Assembly: GCA_947561395.2 (NCBI GenBank) | Contig: OX387192.1 | Span: 12,560,221 to 12,624,220 of the forward strand | DNA length: 64,000 bases | Direction of reading: 5' to 3' | Source of the DNA: Buxus sempervirens | Lineage: Eukaryota > Streptophyta > Magnoliopsida > Buxales > Buxaceae | Shown here: positions 33,742 to 45,074 of the stretch, one piece after another | How positions within the stretch are numbered: position 1 is the stretch's first letter | Layout: every line of letters begins with the position of its first letter | Position numbers and translations under genes: made by a program | Notes under the pieces: generated by a model | Told to the model about the DNA's origin: nothing | The model's database searches: none | The model's input: only the letters and a program-made list of their open reading frames with translations

Positions 33742-36449
33742 TAAGCCTCAAACCTCTTCTTTAATTTTTGCTTTTACATTTCTAGATCTAGATCTCTTCT
33801 TCTACCTTTCTGTAGAATAAGGCCTTGTTGTGTGTATGAAATCCCTTCCCTGGCTCAAAGTATCTCAAGACTCCCCCTAGCCGTAAAACGTAAAGGCGGG
33901 ATCTAGGAGAAACGAGACTGGGGATTGACCCTAGTACTAGAATCTTATCTTGCATAAGCCTTTTGAATGATTGAAAACCATTTCATATTCAAAGTACCCC
34001 AAGATTATCTTGAAGAACCGTGTTTAACGGGGAGAGAGAACTAAGGGAAACGATAATGGAACGGAACCCTAGGTTGTTTTTAGAACCCCATTTTTATTGA
34101 TATACATGCTTGATATCTTTGCTATGCTATTGGAATGGTTTTCACACTTACACATACATAGCACATGATTTTCGCGGGATAGGCTCATATGTTGGGTTTA
34201 TTGCATTTATTGTGATAAATCTGAAATAAAATAGCCTAAGCAATTCTGGAATGTCTTTGAATGATTTTAAAATGGTTTTGATCCATCTTGCACGAATCAC
34301 ACACCTTTTATCACTATTTGGAGTTGGTTTTCTTCAAAAAAGGCTTAACTTGACAGCAACTGTACCCTTACTTCGGACGCTCATAATTTCATCGTCCGGA
34401 TGAATTTTGGAGCAATTCTAGAACCATGGGAAAGGTGAGGCTGTCTAGTTTATGCCTACCAAATTTCATTAATTTCTATCAAGCAAATTTTTGACACCTC
34501 TATGTCGAAGTTGATTGGTCAGTTCAAGTTTAAATACAGAACTTGTCACTTCGGCGGAGCGCCATGTGTTCGTTTTAAATCCGATTCGAGTGATTTTTTA
34601 TTTCTGGGAACTCCTTTATGAGTCTATTTTTAAATCCAGTTGGTTTCATAATTGTTTGACTCCATTTGTATTATTGGTAACAAATTTACTCAGAGCTGTT
34701 CATTAGTACTTTTCTGGGTAAATCAGTGATCTTCGGGGCCTGTTCGGGAGACCACCCAAGGCACATCCGAATGAATTTTTGTATGAGGCTAGTTTCATCT
34801 GAAATATGGCCATACAGACTTCACTCACACCAAATTTCATGGATCTTTATGGAGCAGATTTTTCTAGGTGATTTTCCAAACTTGCATGCTCACCACTTTC
34901 GATTTTCTCCAGCAGCAACTTTAAAGGAGCATAACTCCTAGGATTTCAACCGGATTTACTTGAAATTTTGCATGAGTCTCTTATTTACCATAATCTTTCA
35001 AATGGATTTGGTTTGGTTCAATTTAAAATTGGATTTGAATGATTTCAAGACAAAGGGCATTACTTTTTACCAAATTCTCCGGATTTGCCTCAACTTGGTT
35101 TTGAGCAACTTTTGCTTTGATTTCCATCTTTTTGTGATATTCCAGAAATGATATTGACATAAGAGAGGATCTGGAATCCATTTGGATCTTCATGTGAAGA
35201 TATCATACACTTGTCCTTTTCCAATGTTTTCAATGATTTTAGCAAGCTTTCTCATTTTTTGCATGAACAAATACTTGGCAACCACCTTGTGTGGGTGAAT
35301 GGGGGTGCTTAACACCTTCCCCCGTTCATAATCTAATCCCCTTACCCATCTCTGGATTTGATTTTCATGTAGGGTTATTTTTACTCTAGAATTTACCTTT
35401 TAGCTATTTTTGCTTATCTTTAATCTTTTGGTGTCCATTCTCACCCAAAATTTTGAATGGTGGCGACTCTCCCAATTTTTACGTTGATCCCCGTGTGTTG
35501 ACGGAGGGATGATCATTCCGGTGATTTTTTCCCGTGTCTCACAGCGACCACTCAAGTGTCCTATTATAAAATAAAATGTAAGACCTCGAAATTTTTAAGA
35601 ATTTTTAATTAAATAAATATTTGTATTTTTATATGGTCCTTACTAAAATTTGTAATAAATTAAATAGTGATCACATGGATGAGGGAGATATGGAGTATGA
35701 TGCAAATCCAACCGTTGGATTATGAGATATTGAGGTGAGTATAATGTTAAGAGTTATTTAAATCTAATTGGTTAGTTGTATGGTAGTTGGTAAAGGTGAG
35801 ATACATGGGATAGCATGGAATTAAATAGGGTTTCTTATTGTTGTATACGTCTAATCGTATACTCTTCATAGATTGTCTCTGGCAGCTAAGAAAGGAGAGG
35901 AAGAACTGAAAGAGGAGAAGAGAAGCTGTGGAGCTTTGCTGGACTTGATGAGTTCGGTATCCCACAAGGAGTTCTGGGTTGTGGAAGAGGGAGAGATCAG
36001 ATCCTAAACTAAGAAGACAGAAGAGGAAGAAGAAGAGACAACTTTCTCTCGAGCGTACAGAGGTAGGTAGCACACCAATTAGTCATTATCGTTGTTTAAT
36101 ACTATTTTGATCGTCTAGCATGCTTTGAAGTGTTGTATACAAGATTTTGGATATGATTAGAGTTGATTATAATGTACAAAAAGTAGTATATTGCATAGAT
36201 AACCAGTTTCGGATTTCGGAATTAGCTGCTATTTGTCGAGCGCTCGACACGATCGCCTGAGCGATCCTGTCAAGCGACTCGCTTGTAAATTCTAGTTAAC
36301 CAGTCGCTCAACACATCGCCTAAGTGACTGGTATCAGCACCTCATTTTTGCATCCTGAAAAATGAAAGAATAAAATCCTAATTGAAAAAGTCAAAACCCA
36401 AGGGGTCAAAAAGTTGAATTTTTGATCGGGTGCAAATTGACCACCAAAC

Positions 36450-37120
36450 TTCATACCATTGAAAAGAGGATTCCGACACAGTTCTAACGAACACTGAGTT
36501 TACTCAAATCGGAGTCTGGATGAAGAAGTTATGGACCAGTCAAATCTGAGAAAAGCATAAATCGGCTTTCTGCAAAACCCCAGATCAGCTGTCCAAATTA
36601 GTCTCAGTAGAAAGATCACTTCGACATGATTCTAATGCAACCAAGTTTGCTGGAATCGGGGTCCCAGATAAGAAGTTATAAGCAAAACTAACTCCCGGGG
36701 AGCAATTTTGCCTTTTTGCTAAAAGCTGAATCAACTACTCAATTTTATCCTAGCGGATAGAGATTTCTGACACGATTCCAACGCAACTGAGTTTTCTGGA
36801 ATCGAAGTCCAAATGAAGGATTTATGGGCAGAACAAGTCCTGGGGGAGCATAAATTGATTTTTTGCTCAAACCTCAGTTAACTGCCATTTCTATCCCAAA
36901 ATAAAGGAAATGCCGATACGATTCCGATGCAATTGATTTTGTTGGAATTGGGGCCCAAATCAAGGAGATATGAGCATATTAAGATTCCAGACGCGACTTC
37001 GCGCTTCTGCTAAAAACCTGAATTTGCTGCTCGACCCTATCTCAGTGGATAGAGGATGTCGACCCGATTCCAACGCAATTGAGTTTGCCAGAATCGGAGC
37101 TCAAATGAGAAAGTTATAAG
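36450..37120 (+). repeat. Degenerate U3 tandem repeats in LTR O2
   Basis: About five units of roughly 120-150 bp, each with words like GACACGATTCCAACGCAA, GGAATCGGGGTCC and AAGTTATAAGC. O1 has two units of the same repeat. Confidence 0.75.
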
Positions 37121-37145
37121 TAGCCCTAGGTCAAAAATAAACTGT

Positions 37146-37170
37146 CCATGTGGCAAACTGCGCCACATGG
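37146..37170. repeat. Perfect 9-bp-arm hairpin in LTR O2
   Basis: CCATGTGGC and GCCACATGG around a 7-nt loop, about 215 bp upstream of the TATA box. Confidence 0.85.
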
Positions 37171-37182
37171 ATGTCACCCTTT

Positions 37183-37378
37183 CTTAACCCTTAAGTAAAC
37201 AAAAATTAGAATAAAAAAAGGTCTTTCTTAACCCCTAAGTAAAAAATAATAACAAAAGAATCATTCTTAACCATTAAGTAAAAAATAATAATAGAAAATT
37301 TATAAGTAAAAAATATTAATAAAAGAGTCATTCTTGATAAAGATAATTAAAAAAATGGTCTTTTTTAGCCATTAAGCA
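37183..37378 (+). repeat. AT-rich tandem repeat before the O2 TATA box
   Basis: Four to five irregular units of TTCTTAACCATTAAGTAAAA type plus AATAATA. Confidence 0.7.
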
Positions 37379-37430
37379 ACCTCCCCTATAAAAGGGGTGG
37401 GGGAGGGATGCTCCAACCCAAGCAAGCAAG

Positions 37431-37720
37431 GAAGAGAAAAAGAAGCTCCTTTGGGCTTGGCCATTCTTGCTTTGCCCTCTCTCCTCCCTCTGTCCAAAAC
37501 TTTCTTCTTCCCCTCTTTAACCCCTCTAAAACTCCTCCATGCCCTATCCAAGTGCATCAAAACCCTTCCCTTCTTGAAGAGAAAAAGAAGCTCCTTTGGG
37601 CTTGGCCATTCTTGCTCTGCCCTCTCTCCTCCCTCTATCCAAAACTTTCTTCTTCCCCTCTTTAACCACTCTAAGACTCCTCCATGCCCTATCCAAGTGC
37701 ATCAAAACCCTTCCCTTCTT
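37431..37720 (+). repeat. 145-bp tandem duplication in the O2 leader
   Basis: Units 37431-37575 and 37576-37720 both start GAAGAGAAAAAGAAGCTCCT and differ at only a few bases. They lie between the TATA box and the donor. O1 lacks the second unit as far as I can see. Confidence 0.9.
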
Positions 37721-40210
37721 CTTTTTCTTCACTCTAAACTCAAAGAAGGTTGGGAGATCTTCTTTTTGCACTTGAAGGAGGGTTGTCCTAGCTGTTGGTG
37801 GTGCCTCCAAGGAGCTCAACATCCCTCAAGCTACTTTCTAATCTCTTAGGTAAGCTCCTTGGTAAGTTGTATTGCATATATATAAATATGGTTGTGATTT
37901 GAGCATGTTTCATTACTTGCATTCTTCATATGTTGTTTTTCTTTTGTCTTAACACTTGGTTTTGTCATTTTCCCTCTTCCCTTCACATGGGAAACCCCTC
38001 ATGGTAAGGAGGTGGTTGGATTAAGTGGAATGGGAGGTGAGTGGTTATAAAAATATGAGTTAAAGTATACTTCAAGGGTTGTCCCTCATTATGTTCGTAT
38101 GATTTATTTTTTATAAGAAGGGGAGCATGTTCTCCTCTCCCATCTCACTGACCCATGTACCCCTTTAAGCCCCCCAAATCCCTTCTTTACTATGTTACTT
38201 TAGTTTAAGTGCCATGTTTGTTACTTTTACTTTCATCTTATTATGAAATAGTGTTTGCCTAGTGTTAGGGTTTCATTTTGTGCACATGTATAGCATGCTC
38301 CCTCCACTTTTCATGCCATGATCCCCCACATCAACCACTATTTTGTCTTGTCCTTTAAGCTTTTTCCCTCGCCTTCTGTGTGCATACATGAACACACACA
38401 TGTCTTACTTGAATAAGGGTATGTTGACTCCTTTTTTTGATCTCACTATATTAGCATGAAAACATGACCACATACATCCCTCACCATTGGTTTATGCATG
38501 TTCCCATACCTGTTTGCCTGGTTCATTACTATCTGTTTGTCATCAAGGTTATTTGAATGCATGGCTTAATCAGTAGTTGGCCAAGCAAGGCCAATTTTCA
38601 AGCATCGTACCATTGTGGGCCTTTCAACCGGGCCCGCCCATCAGACCCAGATCATTTAAAATAAAGAAGATAAAATCAAATAAAAAGGGGACCCACACCA
38701 CTCAGGTGGTCCCCACCAAACTCAACATGAGTATTACATATCGGAATAGGAATCGGGTGAGTAGATTAGAACCGAGTTGACTCGAACCAAGGAGACCCCG
38801 AGGGACCCGTCAACCAACGGGGCGGACCGGGGTGTCTTCGGACTTCCCCGGACGTAACTGAGAACTTAGCCAGGATACCTAAAAAGCTGCAGACCAATCA
38901 AATTAGACCTGAATAGATACCTTGGTGTATGCCTACATTCCATCAAGCAATGGCAACTCCGAATTCCCCGAGGCATGCGCTCCACATGCGCCTCCATGCG
39001 AAAGTCCATGCGCACAATTGGGGTTAAGAGACAATTCAAAACCTGTAAAATATTTAGGTCGCCCATTAATTCACTTGAGCGCCCATGTTGTTTTCTAGTC
39101 TAGATTTAAATACATGATTGCCTAACCATACCGCTTGTGCATTTGGGTCGAGCGATCAACACAAATTTCAAATTTTCTGAATTTTGAGGAAACTTTCACC
39201 ATAAAATGATTTCTAAATATATTAAACCTTTGAACCAACAAATATTAAGTGTTTACGAACTGTTTCCATTGAGAGTTTGATTAAAAACAATTTAATGAGT
39301 ACTTTGGGTATGTTTTGTTAAAATAGGTCTTACTTTGGGTATTCATAGATTTTGGTTATTTCACTAATCGATTTGAGTCGGATGGGATAAAACTTACTCC
39401 AATTAAGTATATTTTAAAAGTGTTTGATCACTGGTATAAGCTTTGGTAAACCCTATATGCCACTAGGCACTATTTCTAAACTTCGTTAATATTGAGTGAG
39501 TTATTACTATTGGTGTCTAGCGGGCATAGTTGCATATGGATCCATAGGATTAAGCTAGAATGAAGATGTTCTTCTTTGGTTGGATACTCCTAGTTTGTGC
39601 TCACGCTTCCTCTGCAAGTTAGTTTGCATTGGGGGGGTGGTCTTCATGTCAATAGGGTCTCATTTCAGATATCAGTTGCTGGTGAGGTGCTATGTATGTG
39701 TCGATTAGTGGCCATCCCCATGTTCAGATTCAGGGAATGCATGCTTGGGAGGTACATGCCAAATTTCCTATTTGAGATATCGTTGCTGGTACGTAAGTTT
39801 TGTGCACAATAAGTCAATGTCTAGGCCTCATTTCTCAGATTTCAATCGGGTATGAGGATTGTATTACTAGATTCGCTTAGAAGTCATATGTTGGCATAGT
39901 GGACAAAGAGTTTCTTGTTAAAGGCTTGCTTTTCTTCATGAGTCATACAATGTTATATGATGGTTGAGTTTTGGTTTTACTAATTGCACTTATGTGTTGA
40001 GAATCATGTTGATGAGATAGTTATTATTTGATAAATTGGTTTTAATTGAGTACTGTTTTTATCTATCGTGATTGTGCTATGATTATTCGTTTATTTTATC
40101 AAGCATGAAAGCATGATTATTTTTATGTCTATAAACTGTTTTGTCATGCATAGTGTTACATACTGGGATATTCGTCTCTCATTCGTGTTTTGTTTTATTT
40201 TGTTTTTATG

Positions 40211-40296
40211 CTGATCTTCGTGAGGGAGACTTGGGGGTTGGTTCTAAGGGAGAGTTCGCTGACTTTCATCCGGAAGATTATTATTATCCTGAGTAG
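40211..40296 (+). other. Conserved LTR micro-exon, D3 copy
   Basis: Ala-Asp-Leu-Arg-Glu-Gly-Asp start, His-Pro-Glu-Asp-Tyr-Tyr-Tyr-Pro-Glu end, TAG at 40294-40296. The frame is intact although the AG acceptor before it is not. Confidence 0.55.
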
Positions 40297-41294
40297 ACAT
40301 TTATTTGGAGGTTGATATGAATCATACATTTATTTGTTACTTTATATTTTTGGATGATTATGAGAGTGAGAGTGTTAGAAACCATTTTACCAGACTTATG
40401 ATTTGTTTTTGATGTGATGGTTTGGATGATACTTTTATCCATGCTTATTGAATTTATTGATGTTAGACTTCCGCACTCTGATATTAATTGTTGAATGAAT
40501 TGAATTTGAATGTCTGGTAATGAGATGCTTTGGGCCCAGTAACACTTTGGATTCGGGTTGGGTACTTGATTTGCATTGACTTGGGTTCTAGGCATTACAT
40601 AAAATTAGCCGGAATTCAATCAAATAGAGGAGAGCTCCACTAGGCCGCTCAAGTGATCCTGTCGAGCGCCATCCCTGATTTCGCCCAATCTAAGTTTTTG
40701 AGATGTTTTCTACATCAGACTGATTTCTGGACAAATCCAAGTTATGTACAAACAATATTTAGGTCTCTAGAAGTGTTTTCCAATGGCCGATTGAATTTAT
40801 CGAATTTTATCGAATTAATTGTGGAATTTGGGCACGTTCTACTAAAATTGGTCTTCATTTGGGAATTTAGCGCGTTTGTGTTCTATTATCTGATTTTAAT
40901 TGAATTGAAAGTTTCCTACACCTGTATTAGTTGTTTATAAACGTGTTTTAACTTCTGGAATTGCATAATTGTGATTTTCCATTGATTGGGGCAGATTTAG
41001 CCTAACTTGGTGCTTTGGACATATTTGAGTTAATTGTTCTATTTCATGAATGAGTTGATAAACATGTTGTTTTGATTATTGATGATTTGCCTTGAGGACA
41101 TGTATCTGAGATCCTCCATGATGGAGTTGATTTGGCCATGATTGGCCCATGATTTTATATTTATCACATTAGCTTACTTGATGGTTTTGATTTTACCTAT
41201 TTTGGTCTAACTTGTCTTGAATCCATGACTTAAGCTTAGTAATGTGATGTGTTGACTTTATTGATGTAATTGCATGGCCATGAGTGTTGCCACA

Positions 41295-41440
41295 ACCGGT
41301 GTAGAGTAGCATTGAAACCCTGAGTAGGCCGGTGTTGTCAATGTCGAAACTCAGAGTAGGCTGACATTGGATGGCGAAACCCTAAGTAGGCCGTTATTTC
41401 AAAATCCAAAACCTTGAGTAGGCCGGATTGTGTACATGGA
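41295..41440. repeat. Constant-loop hairpin array 1 in LTR B4
   Basis: Plus-strand sense version (loop AAACCCTGAGTAGGC). One unit has the stem AATGTCG/TGACATT where other copies have AATGCCG/CGGCATT, a paired change. Confidence 0.85.
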
Positions 41441-41598
41441 GGTGTGGATTTGGCTTCGGCATGTTAATTACTCAATTAAAGTGAACTACATGACATTGGC
41501 CTATGTTAACATTTGATTTGACATGAGATGTTTTGTCAGCTGGTTTATCGGTACTTGTTTATTACCGTATTTGATTTATTTGTATTTGTATCTCCACC

Positions 41599-41718
41599 GC
41601 TGGTGTAGAGCAGTACCGAAACTCTAAGTAGTCTGGTGTTGTCAATGCCGAAACCCAGAGTAGACCGGCATTGGATGACAAAACCTTGAGTAGGCCTGAT
41701 ATACACATGGAGGTGTGG
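41599..41718. repeat. Constant-loop hairpin array 2 in LTR B4
   Basis: Second, shorter array about 300 bp further on, including AATGCCG/CGGCATT. It looks like a duplication of array 1 with its flanks. Confidence 0.85.
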
Positions 41719-42090
41719 ATTTGACTATGAGGTGGCTATTATCTATGTTGACACTTGTTTTGATCGAAGTTATATCTATTGGGTTATTTATGGATATTTG
41801 GTTTCATCGACACATTGTTATATGGATACATTTGGTTTTATGGTTATTTACGTGATTTGATATCGATATTATTGACTTGATTTATATGATGGATTACACG
41901 GGTTTTATCATATTGTTTGCTTGATTATTGTTGGATTATTCGGACTATCTGTGTTATCATCACTGATATATGTTTTCTAATTGATCATGATTTAGAACTA
42001 AATAAAATGTATTTGAGCATGCATGTGCTACTTGCTGGGATATTCTTCTCTCATTTCGGTTTTGCTTTGATCCTTATAATCTTCAGATTG

Positions 42091-42597
42091 CCTCGTCTCC
42101 TTTGTTTATTAATGCTGCATCCTTCGTAAACACAATCAATGCCTCCTTATGACATCGATTGGTGCATATTTGCCTCTAATAGTTCACTGATTATTAAATA
42201 AGTTACAGATTTCCTTCGTTTAAAATTCTTTCACGTGAAAAACATTATTATTTTATTAGAATAAATCACTTGTGAATATTTTTGTTGCTATGGTATCGAA
42301 AAAAACCCTTTTTCAGTACCATAGTTTTTTCCTTTGGAAAAATCCGCTTTTATAAAAAAAATGTGATTGAGTATCTAGTGAGTTTTAAATTCAAATTTTG
42401 GGTGCTTGCACATAAAATATAGATTTTTTAGGTTATGATCTTGTTTAATTTAATTTGAAACCAACTAAAGATTCCTCAGGTTCGTTGGAATTTCACATCA
42501 TTTCCATGCCCATCAATTGTCTTTCAAAAGTGATTGGGATCCCAAGTTTACTAAAAGGTTTTTGACAAACTCCTTGGATTTCTCAACAAGTTGTCAC
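42091..42597. other. Unassigned flank between B4 and LTR A2
   Basis: No coding region. It holds words (TGCATCCTTCGT, TGCCTCCTTATG) also found at 23590-23660. It ends GTCAC, the left flank of LTR A2. Confidence 0.4.
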
Positions 42598-43024
42598 TGT
42601 AAAACCCCGAATTTTACTTAAATAATAAATTAAATTAGTAAATAATATTACTGAGGGTTATGATCGATGGGAATATTTTATTCTTGTAGGGGGTGATCAG
42701 TTTAGTGAAGATCCAGAATTAGACGCAGATCTGACCGTCCGATCTTGAGATATCGAGGTACGTATTTTAATTGGGCGAGGTGTATGGGAGAGTTTGCATG
42801 GGAGATGCATGGGATCAGGGAGTATATATATGCATTAAAATAACCTAATCGTATTCTCGCTCGTATTATTCAGCCGCAAACGACGAGAGTTGAAACGACC
42901 GAGAAGAGAAGAAAGAGAAGGAAGGGGGAAGACCAAGGGGACTTGCTCAGAGCCTTGCCTTGCAACTGAGGAGAGGTTTGGGGGTTTGCTGTTCAGAAGA
43001 GAAGAGGAGAAACGCGTATACGAG

Positions 43025-44484
43025 GTAGGTGACACCGTTTTGGTTTTGAAATTGGATTTTTCCTTGGTTAATCGCAAATGCATGTTTCTATGATATGTAA
43101 TGTTGTATTTAGTTAGCTAAGCATGTTAGAAATACACTAGAATGAGTTTAGACGAGAAAAATCGTGATTTAGAACTATTTCGGCTCGATTTTGCATGACC
43201 GCCGACCTCGACTGTGCTCGGCGCTCGTCGGCGATCCTCGGCGCTGGTTGAATAAAATTAGGGCGCCGTAGACCGCGAGAAGACGGACCGCGGGCGCTCG
43301 AAAATACACGACCGCTGACCTGGGACCGCCAGGGCGATCCTGAGCGATCCTAGGCGCTCTCAACAGAATTTCCAATTTTTCCTAATTTCGAACCTAATTC
43401 AATTCTAAACTATTTTTAGACAATTTTAATGATTAATTAAGGTGCTTTAAGACCAAAATAAACTACCTAAACCCCTGTTTTACAGAAAAACAAATTAGGG
43501 AGATATTTAGGACAATAGTGCCAAGTTTTGAAGGTAAATGAGAAACGTGATTTTGGAAAAGCCTAACTATCATTTGACTATCTAAATACCTCTAAATGAC
43601 ATTATAAATCAGAATACTTTCTAAAGAGAATACTGAATTCAGATGAATAAATATTGAAGTAAATGTACAGATATAACCATTATATGCCGCTAGGCACCAA
43701 CCCTTATAGAATATGACACTTTAGGGAAGTTTTGGAGTCTAGTGGGCATAGCTGGTTGTGGATCCATAGTCGTAGCTAGATAGCTGAGGGATATGTCATT
43801 TGAGTTGAGTTACTCCTATATGCGACGCGCTTCCTTTGCAAGTTAGTTTGTCTGGGAAGGTCCTATGTCTGGAGGGACACCCCGGTGAGCCGCTGGTGAT
43901 TCCCTGTACATGTGGATAAGCAACCACCTCCATGTATTGATTCTGGTGCTGCATGCTGGTGGTACATGCCAACTTTGATGGGTACGTGTGCAATAAGTCG
44001 GTGACTACGGCTCTTGTCTAAGCTGCGCTGCATGGGGCTTGAGTATCATTAGTAGCATCGCTCCTAAGTCGCACGGTGGTATAGCAATTGGTTGAGAATC
44101 ATCTCAAAAGGTTTATCTAACTTTGTGAGTCCTACAATGACCCTGAAATCATAAAACTTGTTATTATTGTGGTACGTGCGGGAGGCATGTGTTTGGGATA
44201 TTGGTTGGATGTGACTGTTTAGTACATCCTGGCAATGTATGAATTATGTTACTGATTTGACTATGGTATTTTCATATTAAACTTGCTGGAATTCATCTCT
44301 AGAACTGTTTAGTATATTGTTTTGTATTTACGAATGATACGAATGATTATACGAGCCTGATTAATCGATGTGACTTATTCGTGCATGAACTGCTACTTTC
44401 CGTATATTAACTGTTTAATCATGCATGTGTTACCTACTGGGATATTCGTATCTCACCCTACTGTTATTCCATTTTTTTTTTCAG
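43025..44484 (+). other. Predicted intron inside LTR A2
   Basis: 1,460 bp with GTAGGT donor and a ten-T pyrimidine tract ending CAG. The boundaries coincide with those of A1. The leader exon before it contains no ATG that I can find in either A1 or A2. Confidence 0.5.
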
Positions 44485-44573
44485 CTGATACGCGAGAGGG
44501 GGATCTCTTAGACTTCCAGGGAGAGATAGCTGAGTATTCTCCAGAGGATTACTATTATCCCGATCTTATCTGA
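44485..44573 (+). other. Conserved LTR micro-exon, A2 copy
   Basis: Starts Ala-Asp-Thr-Arg-Glu-Gly-Asp and ends Glu-Asp-Tyr-Tyr-Tyr-Pro-Asp-Leu-Ile, TGA 44571-44573. Differs from A1 at seven bases, six of them silent third positions. Confidence 0.6.
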
Positions 44574-44951
44574 GGTGGATTGATGTTATAGACTTAGCAT
44601 TTTAATTGGTTTATTATCATTAATTGGATTTGATGTACTTTGAGAGACAAGAGAGAGTTAGTAACCAATTCATACTACCAGACTTTGATACTATTGATTG
44701 ATGGTCAAGCTTCATGCTTGTTTGATGATTTTAATCTACACTTCCGCACATACTTGTTTCCGCAACTCTGATGGATTATATATGGATAGGATTTACTTTC
44801 TTTGGTCTGGTATGTTATTGATGTTGTGATTGATATGGGCCAGTAACACCTCGGATTTGGTTGTTGAACTAAATTCGGGTTGTTACAGTAGCGAACCGGG
44901 TTCGGGTCAGGTGCCGGTTTGGACTGATCCGGGTTCGGGGCGTTACAGAGA

Positions 44952-44963
44952 TGGTATCAGAGA
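44952..44963 (+). other. Primer binding site of element A2
   Basis: TGGTATCAGAGA; the last base differs from the standard TGGTATCAGAGC. Confidence 0.88.
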
Positions 44964-45074
44964 AATGGTCCTAACCTTAGAATTAGCCAAACTTTAGGGG
45001 AATGGGATTGTGAGTACGCTAGATAGAACCCCTAGAATTATTGGATTCTAACAAGTGGAATTGAATTTTTGCAG

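Larger units (their letters stand above)
32734..35543 (+). mobile_element. Solo LTR T2 (plus)
   Basis: Starts TGTAGACACCCCAAAATT, ends CCCGTGTCTCACA; 2,810 bp. Flanks GTGAC (32729-32733) and GCGAC (35544-35548) differ by one CpG to TpG change. TATAAATA (33613-33620), donor CCAG|GTAAGCC (33741) and GTATCCGG hairpins (33302-33446) are shared with T1. Its first 500 bp differ from T1, explaining the length difference. Confidence 0.9.
36332..39014 (+). mobile_element. LTR O2 (Tat/Ogre-like, plus) inside D3
   Basis: Starts near TATCAGCACCTC and ends GTCCATGCGCA; aligns with O1 on the opposite strand. TATAAAAG (37387-37394), donor CTTAG|GTAAGCTCC (37850). No PBS or coding region adjoins it and the flanks show no clear target duplication, so a solo LTR with decayed or trimmed ends. 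Confidence 0.75.
35577..40599 (+). mobile_element. Solo LTR D3, containing LTR O2
   Basis: Starts TGTAAGACCTCGAAA, ends CTAGGCATTACA. Perfect target duplication TAAAA (35572-35576 and 40600-40604). Without O2 it is about 2.34 kb. Donor ACAGAG|GTAGGTAGCAC (36063); the acceptor position reads TTTTTATG instead of AG (40201-40210), so it looks mutated. Micro-exon follows. No PBS or PPT. Confidence 0.92.
32707..42090 (+). mobile_element. Partial LTR B4 (family B-like), split by T2 and D3
   Basis: Host pieces are 32707-32733, 35544-35576 and 40600 to about 42090. The last contains two copies of the constant-loop hairpin array and the conserved words GCATGCATGTGCTACTTGCT. Its promoter half and the end after the acceptor are missing. 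The hosts rejoin cleanly when T2 and D3 are taken out at their target duplications. Confidence 0.65.
42598..44947 (+). mobile_element. 5' LTR A2 (Tekay-like gypsy family A)
   Basis: Starts TGTAAAACCCCGAAT, ends GGGGCGTTACA; 2,350 bp, almost the same length as A1. TATA-like TATATATA near 42824, purine-rich leader, donor GAG|GTAGGTGACACC (43025), acceptor TTTTTCAG (ending 44484), micro-exon. Its own gag-pol follows. Confidence 0.95.

Noticed and set aside
36329-36341. TGGTATCAGCACC as a tRNA-Met PBS
   Set aside because: It aligns with the start of LTR O1 (TGTAAGCACC) and no LTR ends before it, so the PBS-like look is chance.
37397-37849. 150-codon plus-strand frame
   Set aside because: It lies in the CT-rich leader of LTR O2 and owes its length to the 145-bp tandem duplication. 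The homologous O1 region does not keep it.
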